DNA of 26,473 bases from an uncultured bacterium (GTDB taxonomy: Bacteria; Actinomycetota; Coriobacteriia; Coriobacteriales; Coriobacteriaceae), in contig CATWBO010000035.1 in assembly GCA_958349055.1 (NCBI GenBank), forward strand, positions 1-26,473, given 5' to 3'. Positions within the stretch are counted from its first letter, which is position 1; each line of letters starts with the position of its first letter. Shown here piece after piece: positions 1 to 6,352 of this stretch. The position numbers and the translations under genes are program-made. The notes beneath the pieces were generated by a model. The model was given only the letters and a program-made list of their open reading frames with translations, did no database searches and had not been told where the DNA came from.

Positions 1-121
1 AACTGCGGGAAAGGCCTATCCCCTCAATGTGTTCGGCTGAGATCGGAAATCAACCGTTCGCTTTGTTTATCACATTTCTGCCGACGGCTTGTTACCGGCT
101 CAACATCAACCGCTATCGAGC

Positions 122-293
122 TCTAATACTTTTCCGCAAAGTGAACGGCTGTTTTTGAACCCCTGGAGCATCCGCATCTTTCAACGGCAAAAACGCAGGA
201 TTCCAGGGTCAAAACCGCAGGAAATAGCGCCTTTAAAGTGTCGATGCGTCGGGGGTCCGTTTTAGCTCGTTCACTTCTCGGAAAAGTATTAGA
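122..293. repeat. Long imperfect palindromic element, copy 1
   Basis: A ~172-bp intergenic inverted repeat. The left arm TCTAATACTTTTCCG (from 122) is the complement of CGGAAAAGTATTAGA (ending 293), and the GTGAACG / CGTTCAC boxes inside also pair. A second layer pairs CCCCTGGAGCATCCGCA (left) imperfectly with the GTGTCGATGCGTCGGGGGTCC region (right). The loop carries two spaced GCAGGA motifs (near 195 and 217). A related copy lies at 3139-3321. No ORF in either strand looks genuine here. Positions 1-121 and 294-366 hold nothing else recognisable. It may be a MITE/REP-like element or a structured transcript; its function is unknown. Confidence 0.8.
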
Positions 294-366
294 CCTCGCT
301 GCTTGCCACCCAGAAGGACACCTCTCCCTTCCCCGCCACCACACAAAAACTCATCCAACATTAATC

Positions 367-394
367 TTGGCTCAAGAATCGCTTAATCTATAAC
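367..394 (+). promoter_or_regulatory. Putative promoter of the three-gene block
   Basis: TTGGCT (367-372), a 16-bp spacer and TATAAC (389-394) resemble a sigma70-type promoter. It would give a ~110-nt leader before the ATG at 513. Read by eye only; no operator is evident. Confidence 0.4.
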
Positions 395-512
395 CTGCAC
401 TATAGAGTTCGACCAAGGGCGGGGCGGCGCCGCGCAACGCAGGCCGCCGAACGCAACGCTCGCGCCCGGGCAGATCGCCCGGCGTCGCGCCCATCGAACG
501 AAAGGATAGGTC

Positions 513-1055
513 ATGGACGACCTCGAAAAAGTTGAAACCATCCGCACCAAGTGCAACGTGAGCTACACCGATGCCAAGGCCGCGCTCGACGCCACCGACG
601 GCAACGTTCTGGACGCCATCATTTGGCTCGAGTCGCAGGGCAAGACCCAGACCACGTCGGCGCATGCCGCCACCGAGTCCGCGCCAGTCGATGAGCCCTC
701 TGCCGAGATGGTCGCCGCGCAGGCCGCCTACGAAAAATCGAGCGAAAAGACCGACTTCTCTAAGAAGATGGACAGCGTGTGGGAGTACCTCAAAAAGCTC
801 TTCCGCCTGAGCTTGGACACCAAGTTTATCGCCACGCGCCGCGACGCCATCATCCTCAACATCCCCATCCTGATCCCCATCATCGCCCTGTTTGCCTGGG
901 GTGCCACGATCTGGCTGATGCTGATTGGCCTGTTCTTTGGCATGCGCTACCGCATCGACAGCGACGGCGACGTGCCCGGCAGCATCAACAACTTGATGGA
1001 CAGCGCTGCCAATGCCGCGGACGACATCAAGCAAAATCTGAACGACGACAAGTAA
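513..1055 (+). CDS. UBA-like / DUF4342-type membrane protein
   Basis: A 180-aa protein of unknown function. Residues 1-45 (MDDLEKVETIRTK..., with VSYTDAKAALDATDGN and VLDAIIWLE) resemble the UBA/TS-N-like helical fold seen in DUF4342 proteins. Residues 46-85 are a polar Ala/Thr/Glu-rich linker. Residues ~112-145 form one long or two short membrane segments (ILNIPILIPIIALF, IWLMLIGLFFG), followed by a short Asp-rich tail. The start is chosen for an AAAGGATAGG ribosome-binding site just upstream and the conserved N-terminal domain. It lies 18 bp before a response regulator, so it is probably cotranscribed with that two-component system and may act with it at the membrane. That link is inference from position. 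Confidence 0.85.
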   Translation: MDDLEKVETIRTKCNVSYTDAKAALDATDGNVLDAIIWLESQGKTQTTSAHAATESAPVDEPSAEMVAAQAAYEKSSEKTDFSKKMDSVWEYLKKLFRLSLDTKFIATRRDAIILNIPILIPIIALFAWGATIWLMLIGLFFGMRYRIDSDGDVPGSINNLMDSAANAADDIKQNLNDDK

Positions 1056-1073
1056 TCGCAGACGGGGGCACGC

Positions 1074-1841
1074 ATGGCACGGATCCTGATCGTAGAGGAC
1101 GAAGAGAAAATCGCCCGCTTTGTGACGCTCGAGCTGGAGCACGAGGGCTACCAGGTGGAACACGCCTCCGACGGCCGCACCGCTGTGGACCTGGCGTTGG
1201 AGCGCGACTACGATCTGATCCTGCTCGATGTACTGCTGCCGCAGCTCAACGGCATGGAGGTACTGCGGCGCGTACGCAAGCACAAGGATGTGCCGGTGAT
1301 CATGGTCACCGCGCGCGATGCCGTGATGGACAAGGTTGCCGGGCTCGATGCCGGCGCCGACGATTACCTGACCAAGCCGTTTGCGATTGAGGAGCTGTTC
1401 GCACGGATCCGCGTGGCGTTGAAGCGCTCGGAGGCCGCGCGGGCGGCTTCTGGCGTTGAGGCCGGGGAGGGCGCTACGGGCGCCGGTACCGCCGCGACGT
1501 CCCCGGCTGGCGACTCGGCCAAGACCTCTGCCGTGCCCTCCCCCACCGCGCTCGCCGTGGGATCGGTCACGCTCGACCCCGACCGCCGCGAAGTCACGGT
1601 CGGCGGCTCGCCCATCGCGCTCACGGCCCGCGAGTTCGACGTCCTCGCCCTGCTTATGGCGCACGCCGGCACCGTGCTCACGCGCGAGCGCATCGCGCAC
1701 GAGGCGCTGGGCTACGACTACGTGGGCGACACCAACAACGTCGACGTGCACATCGCGCACCTGCGTGCCAAGATCGAAGACGCCGGCGGTGCCCGCATCA
1801 TCCAGACCGTGCGCGGGGTGGGCTATGTCTGCCGCGCGTAA
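1074..1841 (+). CDS. OmpR/PhoB-family response regulator
   Basis: A 255-aa DNA-binding response regulator. The receiver domain (1-~115) shows the acidic pocket E8/D9, phospho-acceptor Asp52 (LILLDVLLP), Thr79 (VIMVTA) and Lys101 (YLTKPF). The C-terminal winged helix (~163-255) has LTAREFDVLALL and the typical ending RIIQTVRGVGYVCRA. Between them lies an unusually long (~45 residue) Ala/Gly/Ser/Thr-rich linker, where OmpR-family members usually have 10-25 residues. Its stop overlaps the start of the following kinase by 17 bp, indicating translational coupling and a cognate pair. The signal and regulon cannot be read from the sequence. Confidence 0.95.
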   Translation: MARILIVEDEEKIARFVTLELEHEGYQVEHASDGRTAVDLALERDYDLILLDVLLPQLNGMEVLRRVRKHKDVPVIMVTARDAVMDKVAGLDAGADDYLTKPFAIEELFARIRVALKRSEAARAASGVEAGEGATGAGTAATSPAGDSAKTSAVPSPTALAVGSVTLDPDRREVTVGGSPIALTAREFDVLALLMAHAGTVLTRERIAHEALGYDYVGDTNNVDVHIAHLRAKIEDAGGARIIQTVRGVGYVCRA

Positions 1842-3120
1842 CGACGAGGCCAAGCGCGTCACCTCCATCGCCCGCGCCATCAACTGGAGCTATATGTGGC
1901 GCCGCTTGGTGAGCTACGTCTGGCTGGATCTGCTGCTGATGGTGATTGCGACGGCGATCCTCGTCTATGGATACAACCAGACGCTGCCCGACGGCGCGTT
2001 TACCGCAGGATGGATCCCCGGCGCCGCCGTTCACGGCATGTCGCTGATGCCCACACGCGGCTGGGACCTGGCAACACTCACCTATACCGTCGAGCTTGCG
2101 CGTAGCACCAAGACCTTCCCCCTCGCACAGGACCTCGTCGCGCTGTGGCCTCTCTGTCTTGTCGTTGCGGGCTGGCAGGTTATCAGCGTGCTCGATATGC
2201 TCGGCGGCGCCCGCCGCGTGCGCCGCACTATGGCACCGCTCAACGACCTGGCCCTGCGCGTTGACGAGCTCGGCCGCATGCAGCTCGCCGGCGGCAAGAT
2301 GGAAACGCTCGAGCAGGCCATCGAGCGCGCAAGTGTCGACTCGCCGAGCGTCACCACCGGCGACGCCGATCTGGCGAGTATCGAGGTCGCGCTCAACCGC
2401 CTGCTGCGCCAGATGCAAGAGGCCAAACTGCAGCAGATGCGCTTTGTCAACGATGCGAGTCATGAGCTACGCACGCCCATCGCGGTGATTCAGGGCTATG
2501 TGAACATGCTTGACCGCTGGGGCAAAGACGACCCGGACGTGCTGGCAGAGTCCATTGCCTCGCTCAAGGCCGAAAGCGAGCACATGCAAGAGCTCGTGGA
2601 GCAGCTGCTGTTTTTGGCGCGCGGCGATGCCGGGCGCACGATCCTGCGGCGCGCAAATACCAACCTGGCCGCACTGGTCGGCGAGGTGTGCGAGGAATCG
2701 CAGATGATCGATGCCGAGCACACGTACCGGCTGGCGTTTGACGGCGCCCTTGTTAACGATGCGCGCTGCAACGCGCCGGTCGACGTGGCGCTCGTGAAGC
2801 AGGCGCTGCGCGTAATCGTGCAAAACGCCGCCAAGTATTCGGATGCGGGTACGGCTATCACGTTTGGCGTAACGCCGGATGCGGGCACGGGCACGATCGA
2901 CATAAGTGTTGAGGACGAGGGCATCGGCATGAACCAGGAATCCGCAGCTCACGCGTTTGAGCGGTTCTATCGCGCCGACAACGCGCGCGACGCCGGCGCA
3001 CAGGGTTCGGGCCTGGGGCTTGCCATTGCCAAGTGGATCGTCGATAGCCATGGCGGCGTTATCGGCGTGACCTCGGTCGAAGGCGTCGGCAGCCGCTTTA
3101 CGATTCGCCTACCGCAGTAA
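1825..3120 (+). CDS. Two-component sensor histidine kinase
   Basis: A 431-aa membrane sensor kinase. TM1 is ~32-50 (LDLLLMVIATAILVYGY), then a ~50-residue extracytoplasmic loop, TM2 ~103-124 (LVALWPLCLVVAGWQVI) and a HAMP-like segment. HisKA has phospho-acceptor His213 in ASHELRTPIA. The HATPase_c domain has N-box IVQNAAKYSD (Asn334), G1 DEGIGMN (Asp364) and G2 GSGLGLA (394-400). The start at 1825 gives a complete TM1 and is preceded by GGGGTGGG; it overlaps the regulator's stop by 17 bp. The same frame stays open upstream, but that part is out-of-frame regulator sequence. It presumably phosphorylates the adjacent regulator. Confidence 0.93.
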   Translation: MSAARNDEAKRVTSIARAINWSYMWRRLVSYVWLDLLLMVIATAILVYGYNQTLPDGAFTAGWIPGAAVHGMSLMPTRGWDLATLTYTVELARSTKTFPLAQDLVALWPLCLVVAGWQVISVLDMLGGARRVRRTMAPLNDLALRVDELGRMQLAGGKMETLEQAIERASVDSPSVTTGDADLASIEVALNRLLRQMQEAKLQQMRFVNDASHELRTPIAVIQGYVNMLDRWGKDDPDVLAESIASLKAESEHMQELVEQLLFLARGDAGRTILRRANTNLAALVGEVCEESQMIDAEHTYRLAFDGALVNDARCNAPVDVALVKQALRVIVQNAAKYSDAGTAITFGVTPDAGTGTIDISVEDEGIGMNQESAAHAFERFYRADNARDAGAQGSGLGLAIAKWIVDSHGGVIGVTSVEGVGSRFTIRLPQ

Positions 3121-3138
3121 GGGGCGCCTCTCACGAAT

Positions 3139-3321
3139 CGAAGGTGAATGGTTTTCCCGAGAAGTGAACGACCTATTTTGGACCCCCGAAGCATCCGCAC
3201 TTTTTGGCGCAAAAACTGCAGGAAAAACCTTACGAAACCGCAGGAAACGGTGCCTCCAAAGTGTCGATGCTCCAGGGGTCCGATTTCACTCGTTCACTTC
3301 GCGGAAAAGCATTCACCTTCG
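3139..3321. repeat. Long imperfect palindromic element, copy 2
   Basis: A ~183-bp inverted repeat beginning 18 bp after the kinase stop. Outer arms are CGAAGGTGAATG (3139-3150) and CATTCACCTTCG (3310-3321), followed inwards by TTTTCC..GAAGTGAACG and its complement CGTTCACTTCGCGGAAAA. The inner layer GGACCCCCGAAGCATCCGCA pairs with TGTCGATGCTCCAGGGGTCC. The loop again has two GCAGGA motifs (near 3218 and 3241). The core aligns with copy 1 (122-293) in the same orientation, but the outermost arm sequence is completely different and still self-complementary. The whole gap 3121-3417 holds only this element and the terminator. Confidence 0.8.
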
Positions 3322-3356
3322 TTTTACGGCAGCCCGTCAGTCACCCTCTCGGCATT

Positions 3357-3394
3357 AAAAATGGGGTAAGGCCACGTGGCCTTACCCCATTTTT
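3357..3394. terminator. Bidirectional intrinsic terminator
   Basis: A perfect 38-bp palindrome: A5-T, GGGGTAAGGCCAC, then its exact complement ending in CCCCATTTTT. It has a strong GC stem with A/T tracts on both sides, centred on CACGTG. It lies between the rightward kinase and the leftward VOC gene and can end transcription from both. Confidence 0.92.
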
Positions 3395-3417
3395 CGTTAG
3401 CTATGGCAGCCTGTGCG

Positions 3418-3792
3418 CTACTCGCGGCACAGGTGCACGGCGAAGCCGGCGAACTCGCGCTTAAAGTACACGAGCTTGGTGCCGCCGTCGGGCAGCAGCA
3501 CGCGCGACTCCTCGTTGACCTCGAGCCCGCGCTCGGCAAACCACTTCTCGGCCGCATCGATGTCGTTGACGGCAAAGCCAATGTGGCCCTTGGTGCCACG
3601 ACCGTTCTGCTTCATGACCTCGATCAGCGAATCGTTAAAGTACGAAACCGGGGTCTCGATAACGGGTAGGCCCATCATCGTCGAGAACAGCTCCGCGATC
3701 TCCAGGGCATCGGCCGGGTCGGTGGCGTTAATGCCCACGTGGGCGACGCGCATGCCAAAGAGCTCTACCGGGTTGGCGTTCTGCTCATTCAT
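3418..3792 (-). CDS. VOC-fold (glyoxalase/bleomycin-resistance-like) protein
   Basis: A 124-aa single-domain vicinal-oxygen-chelate protein. It shows the paired beta-alpha-beta-beta-beta pattern with candidate metal ligands His18 (RVAHVGINATD), Glu58 (LIEVMKQ) and His70 (KGHIGFAVND). The start at 3792 (MNEQNANPVELFG) is chosen because the VOC fold begins immediately after it. The frame stays open further upstream only as a shadow of the PTS gene. It lies 11 bp after the PTS IIB gene and is probably cotranscribed and coupled with it. Small VOC proteins act as isomerases, epimerases or lyases on sugar-acid and other substrates; the substrate here is unknown. It may act on the sugar imported by the PTS (inference). 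Confidence 0.85.
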   Translation of the reverse strand: MNEQNANPVELFGMRVAHVGINATDPADALEIAELFSTMMGLPVIETPVSYFNDSLIEVMKQNGRGTKGHIGFAVNDIDAAEKWFAERGLEVNEESRVLLPDGGTKLVYFKREFAGFAVHLCRE

Positions 3793-3803
3793 ACAGGCAG
3801 CGC

Positions 3804-4091
3804 CTACTGAGCCATAACGTCGAGAACGGCCTTCTCGGCAGCGACGCGGTTCATGCCGGTCATGAAGGGCACGCCACTCACGTACGGGCAGGTGAGGCCC
3901 TCGGGGGCAACGGTGGTGGCGATCAGCAGATCGGCACCCTCGTCGCAGTAGTCCTTGGCCTCGGAGATGGCGCACTGCACGATCTCGTACTTGTCGGCGT
4001 AACCGTTGGCGTCGAGCAGGGTGGCGACCTTCTGGGCAACAAGCGTGGAAGTAGCAGCGCCAGCACCGCAAGCCAAAACGATCTTCTTCAT
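3804..4091 (-). CDS. PTS sugar transporter IIB subunit, galactitol type
   Basis: A 95-aa cytoplasmic EIIB of the galactitol (GatB) family. The phosphocysteine loop is at the N-terminus: MKKIVLACGAGAATSTLV, with Cys8 as phospho-acceptor. The rest shows the Rossmann-like pattern of this family (KYEIVQCAISEA, DLLIATT, PFMTGM). The RBS AAGGGAG is just before the ATG. In this family IIB relays phosphate from IIA to sugar bound by the membrane subunit IIC. No IIA or IIC gene is present here, so the partners must be encoded elsewhere or the protein has another role. A VOC-fold protein follows immediately. No clear promoter was identified in the 4092-4180 interval. Confidence 0.9.
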   Translation of the reverse strand: MKKIVLACGAGAATSTLVAQKVATLLDANGYADKYEIVQCAISEAKDYCDEGADLLIATTVAPEGLTCPYVSGVPFMTGMNRVAAEKAVLDVMAQ

Positions 4092-4193
4092 AGGTAGTGT
4101 CTCCCTTCATGGTTTACTTTAGGTAAGTGTACCGCAGCGAGCGATGGCACTCAGCCTCGATGAGCTTTTATGCCAGTTTGCTTGTGCGCTGCG

Positions 4194-4199
4194 TATAAT
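4194..4199 (+). promoter_or_regulatory. Consensus -10 box (TATAAT)
   Basis: A perfect TATAAT lies 56 bp before the ATG at 4255. No good -35 is seen at 17 bp. It implies the downstream gene starts at 4255, not at the upstream ATG at 4144. Confidence 0.5.
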
Positions 4200-4254
4200 A
4201 CATCTAGTACGTGTTGTCATACCGCTCGCGCTACGAGCGACTAAGGACCCTAAC

Positions 4255-4878
4255 ATGCCCGATTCCCGCACACTCTGGACCGCCGTCGTTATCATCTGCA
4301 TCGGCGTGTCGGTGTTCTTTAGCGTCAAAAAACGCACCACGTTCAAGCGTCTGCAGCAGCTTATGGCTGCCAAGCAGTGGGACGAGTTCGATCGTTTGCT
4401 CGACGGCAAACTCACCAGCATGCTGTACCCGCGCTACAACCGCGACTACCTGCGTCTGAACTCCTATCTGCTGCGCGAGGACCACGAGCGTGCCAGCGAG
4501 ATGTTCGACCTGCTGCTGGGACTCAACCTGCCCAAGATGCAGCGCGTCGACCTGGTGATCAAGGCCTTTAACTACTACGTTGGCCAGGAGGACCGCAAAA
4601 AGTCCAAGGAGCTGCTGCACGAAATCAAGGGCTTTGAGGGCGGTCAGGCCGAGGCGGTCGCGCACGAGTGCCAGCTGATGTACGACACGATGATCCTCAA
4701 GCGTCACAACGACATTCCCGAACTGGAGCGCATGCTCAAGGAAGCCGGCGACGACCCGGTCAAGCGCTGCCGCCTGGAGTATCTGCTGGCCCTGCAGTAC
4801 AAGAACAAGGGCGACGAAGCCAAGTTCCAGGAGTTCCTGGAGAAGTCGGGCCAACACTCGATGGCAGTCAACGCGTAA
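4255..4878 (+). CDS. Membrane-anchored helical-repeat (TPR-like) protein
   Basis: A 207-aa protein not assigned to a named family. Residues 5-24 (RTLWTAVVIICIGVSVFFSV) form a single N-terminal membrane anchor followed by KKR, so the rest is probably cytoplasmic. Residues ~28-200 are amphipathic helices in TPR-like pairs (FKRLQQLMAAKQWDEFDRLL, YLLREDHERASEMFDLLLG, LEYLLALQYKNKGDEAKFQEF), which suggests a protein-interaction scaffold. The start at 4255 has an AAGGACC RBS at a good distance and follows a TATAAT box. The ORF extends to 4144 but that part overlaps the promoter. The gene ends 31 bp before tRNA-Leu. Function is unknown. Confidence 0.85.
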   Translation: MPDSRTLWTAVVIICIGVSVFFSVKKRTTFKRLQQLMAAKQWDEFDRLLDGKLTSMLYPRYNRDYLRLNSYLLREDHERASEMFDLLLGLNLPKMQRVDLVIKAFNYYVGQEDRKKSKELLHEIKGFEGGQAEAVAHECQLMYDTMILKRHNDIPELERMLKEAGDDPVKRCRLEYLLALQYKNKGDEAKFQEFLEKSGQHSMAVNA

Positions 4879-4889
4879 CGGACGGCTTG

Positions 4890-4898
4890 TGCTAGACT
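4890..4898 (+). promoter_or_regulatory. Possible extended -10 for tRNA-Leu
   Basis: TGC-TAGACT (4890-4898) fits an extended -10 with a start about 6 bp before the tRNA. No clear -35 is seen. Confidence 0.3.
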
Positions 4899-4909
4899 TC
4901 TAGTCTCAC

Positions 4910-4994
4910 GGGGGCGTGGCGGAATTGGCATACGCAGGAGACTTAAAATCTCTCGCCGCAAGGATTGTGGGTTCGAGTCCCACCGCCCCTACCA
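4910..4994 (+). tRNA. tRNA-Leu (anticodon UAA)
   Basis: A class II tRNA cloverleaf can be folded by hand. The acceptor GGGGGCG pairs with CGCCCCT, and the D-arm is GCGGAATTGGCATACGC. The anticodon stem GGAGA/TCTCT holds loop CTTAAAA (anticodon TAA). There is a long variable arm (CGCCGCAAGGATT) and a T-arm GTGGGTTCGAGTCCCAC. Discriminator A and an encoded CCA end at 4994. The long variable arm and TAA anticodon identify tRNA-Leu. Confidence 0.95.
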
Positions 4995-5007
4995 TATGGA
5001 GCTTACT

Positions 5008-5044
5008 AGCCCGTGTCCCCCAGGGATGCGGGCTCGTTTCCTTT
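5008..5044 (+). terminator. Intrinsic terminator after tRNA-Leu
   Basis: Stem AGCCCG (5008-5013) / CGGGCT (5029-5034) with an inner TCCC/GGGA pairing, followed by the T-rich tract CGTTTCCTTT. Confidence 0.8.
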
Positions 5045-5050
5045 AGGTGC

Positions 5051-5191
5051 CGGTGGGACTCGAACCCGCGAGGGGGCGAGCGTCAAGCGGACGCACAGCG
5101 TCCGTAGCGAGCCGGCGAGGGCGCCAGCAGGCGACCGAAGCCGGTGCGGATTTGCGCAGCAAATACGCAGACGTCCCACCGCCCCTACCAT
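5051..5191 (+). repeat. tRNA-Leu-derived element (duplicated 3' end plus inverted T-arm)
   Basis: Its right end, GTCCCACCGCCCCTACCAT (5173-5191), is an exact 19-bp copy of the tRNA-Leu 3' end (4977-4995). Its left end, CGGTGGGACTCGAACCCGCG (5051-5070), is the T-arm in inverted orientation. CGGTGGGAC and GTCCCACCG therefore close the element as an inverted repeat. Inside are several hairpins (GGACGC/GCGTCC near 5089-5103; ATTTGC/GCAAAT near 5150-5164). A small ORF across it is proline/arginine-rich and not convincing. It could be a tRNA-linked repeat, a degenerate tRNA duplication or an attachment-site scar. Confidence 0.75.
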
Positions 5192-5203
5192 GTGATTGCT
5201 TGC

Positions 5204-5241
5204 GAGCTCGCATCCCTTTGAGGTGCGGGCTCGTTTCTTTT
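5204..5241 (+). terminator. Second terminator, duplicate of the tRNA terminator
   Basis: GAGCTCGCA (5204-5212) pairs with TGCGGGCTC (5224-5232), followed by GTTTCTTTT. The shared GCGGGCTCGTTT sequence shows it is a copy of the terminator at 5008-5044, so the tRNA 3' end and terminator were duplicated together. Confidence 0.75.
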
Positions 5242-5261
5242 GGATGCCGATACAAATGGTG

Positions 5262-5328
5262 AGTTGCGGTGGAATAGGGACTGTTTGGTGCCCGAAAGGG
5301 CGATTTTAGTCCGTATTTCACCGCAACT
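5262..5328. repeat. Palindromic repeat (REP-like) abutting the ppx stop
   Basis: AGTTGCGGTGGAATAGGGACT (5262-5282 region) is complementary at 19 of 21 positions to the arm ending ACCGCAACT at 5328. The centre holds its own small hairpin GCCC-GAAA-GGGC. The last base is shared with the stop codon of the leftward Ppx/GppA gene. It could act as a transcript-end hairpin, although no T-tract follows. Confidence 0.8.
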
Positions 5329-6332
5329 TATTGGAGGATGCTGAGGCTGGGGGTCCAGGCGATGGTGGGAGTCGCGCCGTCGAGAACCTCGTTGATGGTG
5401 GCGGCCATACCGGCGAGCAGGCTGTTCTCGCTCACGGTAAGCGTCTTGTAGCCGCCGGCACGCATGAGCTCGCGGATCACCACGGCGCCAGCGAGAATCA
5501 CGCCCGCGCGTTTGGGCTGTACACCCGGCAACGCGGCAATGCCCGTAACGTCCAGCGCGGACATGCGCTCGATAGCGGCTGAAACCTGTTCCATCGAAAG
5601 CTCGCGCAGGTGCACAAAGCTCGAATCGTACGGCTCCAGTTCGTGGACCAGCGCCACGAGCGTGGTGACGGTACCGCCCACCGCAACGAGGCGCTCGGCG
5701 CGCTCAAAGTCACTGGGCAGGCCCTCAAAATAGGCGGCGAACTGATCGCCTGCCCACGCGGCAGCGGCAGCAAGTTCGCCATCCGCGGGCGGCAACGCGG
5801 AGAAAAAGCGCTCCGTCACGCGACGGCAACCGATGTCCAGCGAGCGCGTTCCCTCCAGCGCAAAGACGCCGCGCTCCGGAGCGTATACGCCCGTCGCGAG
5901 TTCCGTGGACCCGCCGCCCGAATCCGCGACGATGATGCGCTCGCCGGCAAAGTCGTGCGCCACGCCAAAAAATGTCAGGCGCGCCTCAACCTCGCCCGGA
6001 ATCACCTGCGGCTCGAGCCCCAGCTCGCGCAGGCCGTCCAGCAGCAGCGCGGCATTGGACGCATCGCGCGCGGCGCTCGTGCACGTGGTGCAGACGCACG
6101 CGGCCCCAAAGGCACGCGCCTCATCCACAAACATACGACACGCATCGAGCACACGCTCAACGGCCGCCTCGCAAAAGCGGCCCGTCGCGTCCACGCCCTC
6201 GCCCAGGTCGGTAATCTCGGTATGCTTGGACGATTCCACAATCGCCCCGGCCTCGACCTGCGCCAACACCAATCGCGACGACACCGTTCCCAGGTCGATC
6301 GCGGCTACCTTATAGCGTTTGCAATTTGTCAT
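5328..6332 (-). CDS. Ppx/GppA-family phosphatase (exopolyphosphatase-like)
   Basis: A 334-aa ASKHA-fold hydrolase that would cleave terminal phosphate from polyphosphate and/or pppGpp. The phosphate-1 loop is near the N-terminus (VAAIDLGTVSSRLVLA), the catalytic-Glu region is PGEVEARLTFFG (~112-123) and the phosphate-2 loop is VADSGGGSTELATG (~135-148). A later VAVGGTVTTLVAL also fits the family. The length matches short-form Ppx/GppA proteins that lack the extra C-terminal domains of E. coli Ppx. RBS GGAGGGGAG precedes the ATG. It lies 20 bp after a septum-formation gene and downstream of eno, an arrangement typical of actinobacteria. Whether polyP or pppGpp is the substrate cannot be told. 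Confidence 0.92.
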   Translation of the reverse strand: MTNCKRYKVAAIDLGTVSSRLVLAQVEAGAIVESSKHTEITDLGEGVDATGRFCEAAVERVLDACRMFVDEARAFGAACVCTTCTSAARDASNAALLLDGLRELGLEPQVIPGEVEARLTFFGVAHDFAGERIIVADSGGGSTELATGVYAPERGVFALEGTRSLDIGCRRVTERFFSALPPADGELAAAAAWAGDQFAAYFEGLPSDFERAERLVAVGGTVTTLVALVHELEPYDSSFVHLRELSMEQVSAAIERMSALDVTGIAALPGVQPKRAGVILAGAVVIRELMRAGGYKTLTVSENSLLAGMAATINEVLDGATPTIAWTPSLSILQ

Positions 6333-6352
6333 TGCGGGCTCCCCTCCGGGCG

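Noticed and set aside
372..1883. 503-codon open frame on the minus strand
   Set aside because: It lies antisense to the DUF4342-like and response-regulator genes. It is a high-GC shadow frame with His/Arg/Gly-rich composition, no domain and no RBS.
5051..5191. Second functional tRNA gene after tRNA-Leu
   Set aside because: The 3' end matches tRNA-Leu, but no D-arm or anticodon arm can be formed and the left T-arm is inverted.
5047..5262. 71-codon ORF across the tRNA-derived element
   Set aside because: Its sequence is a translation of T-arm and hairpin repeats, with no RBS. Such ORFs are typical false calls over structured repeats.
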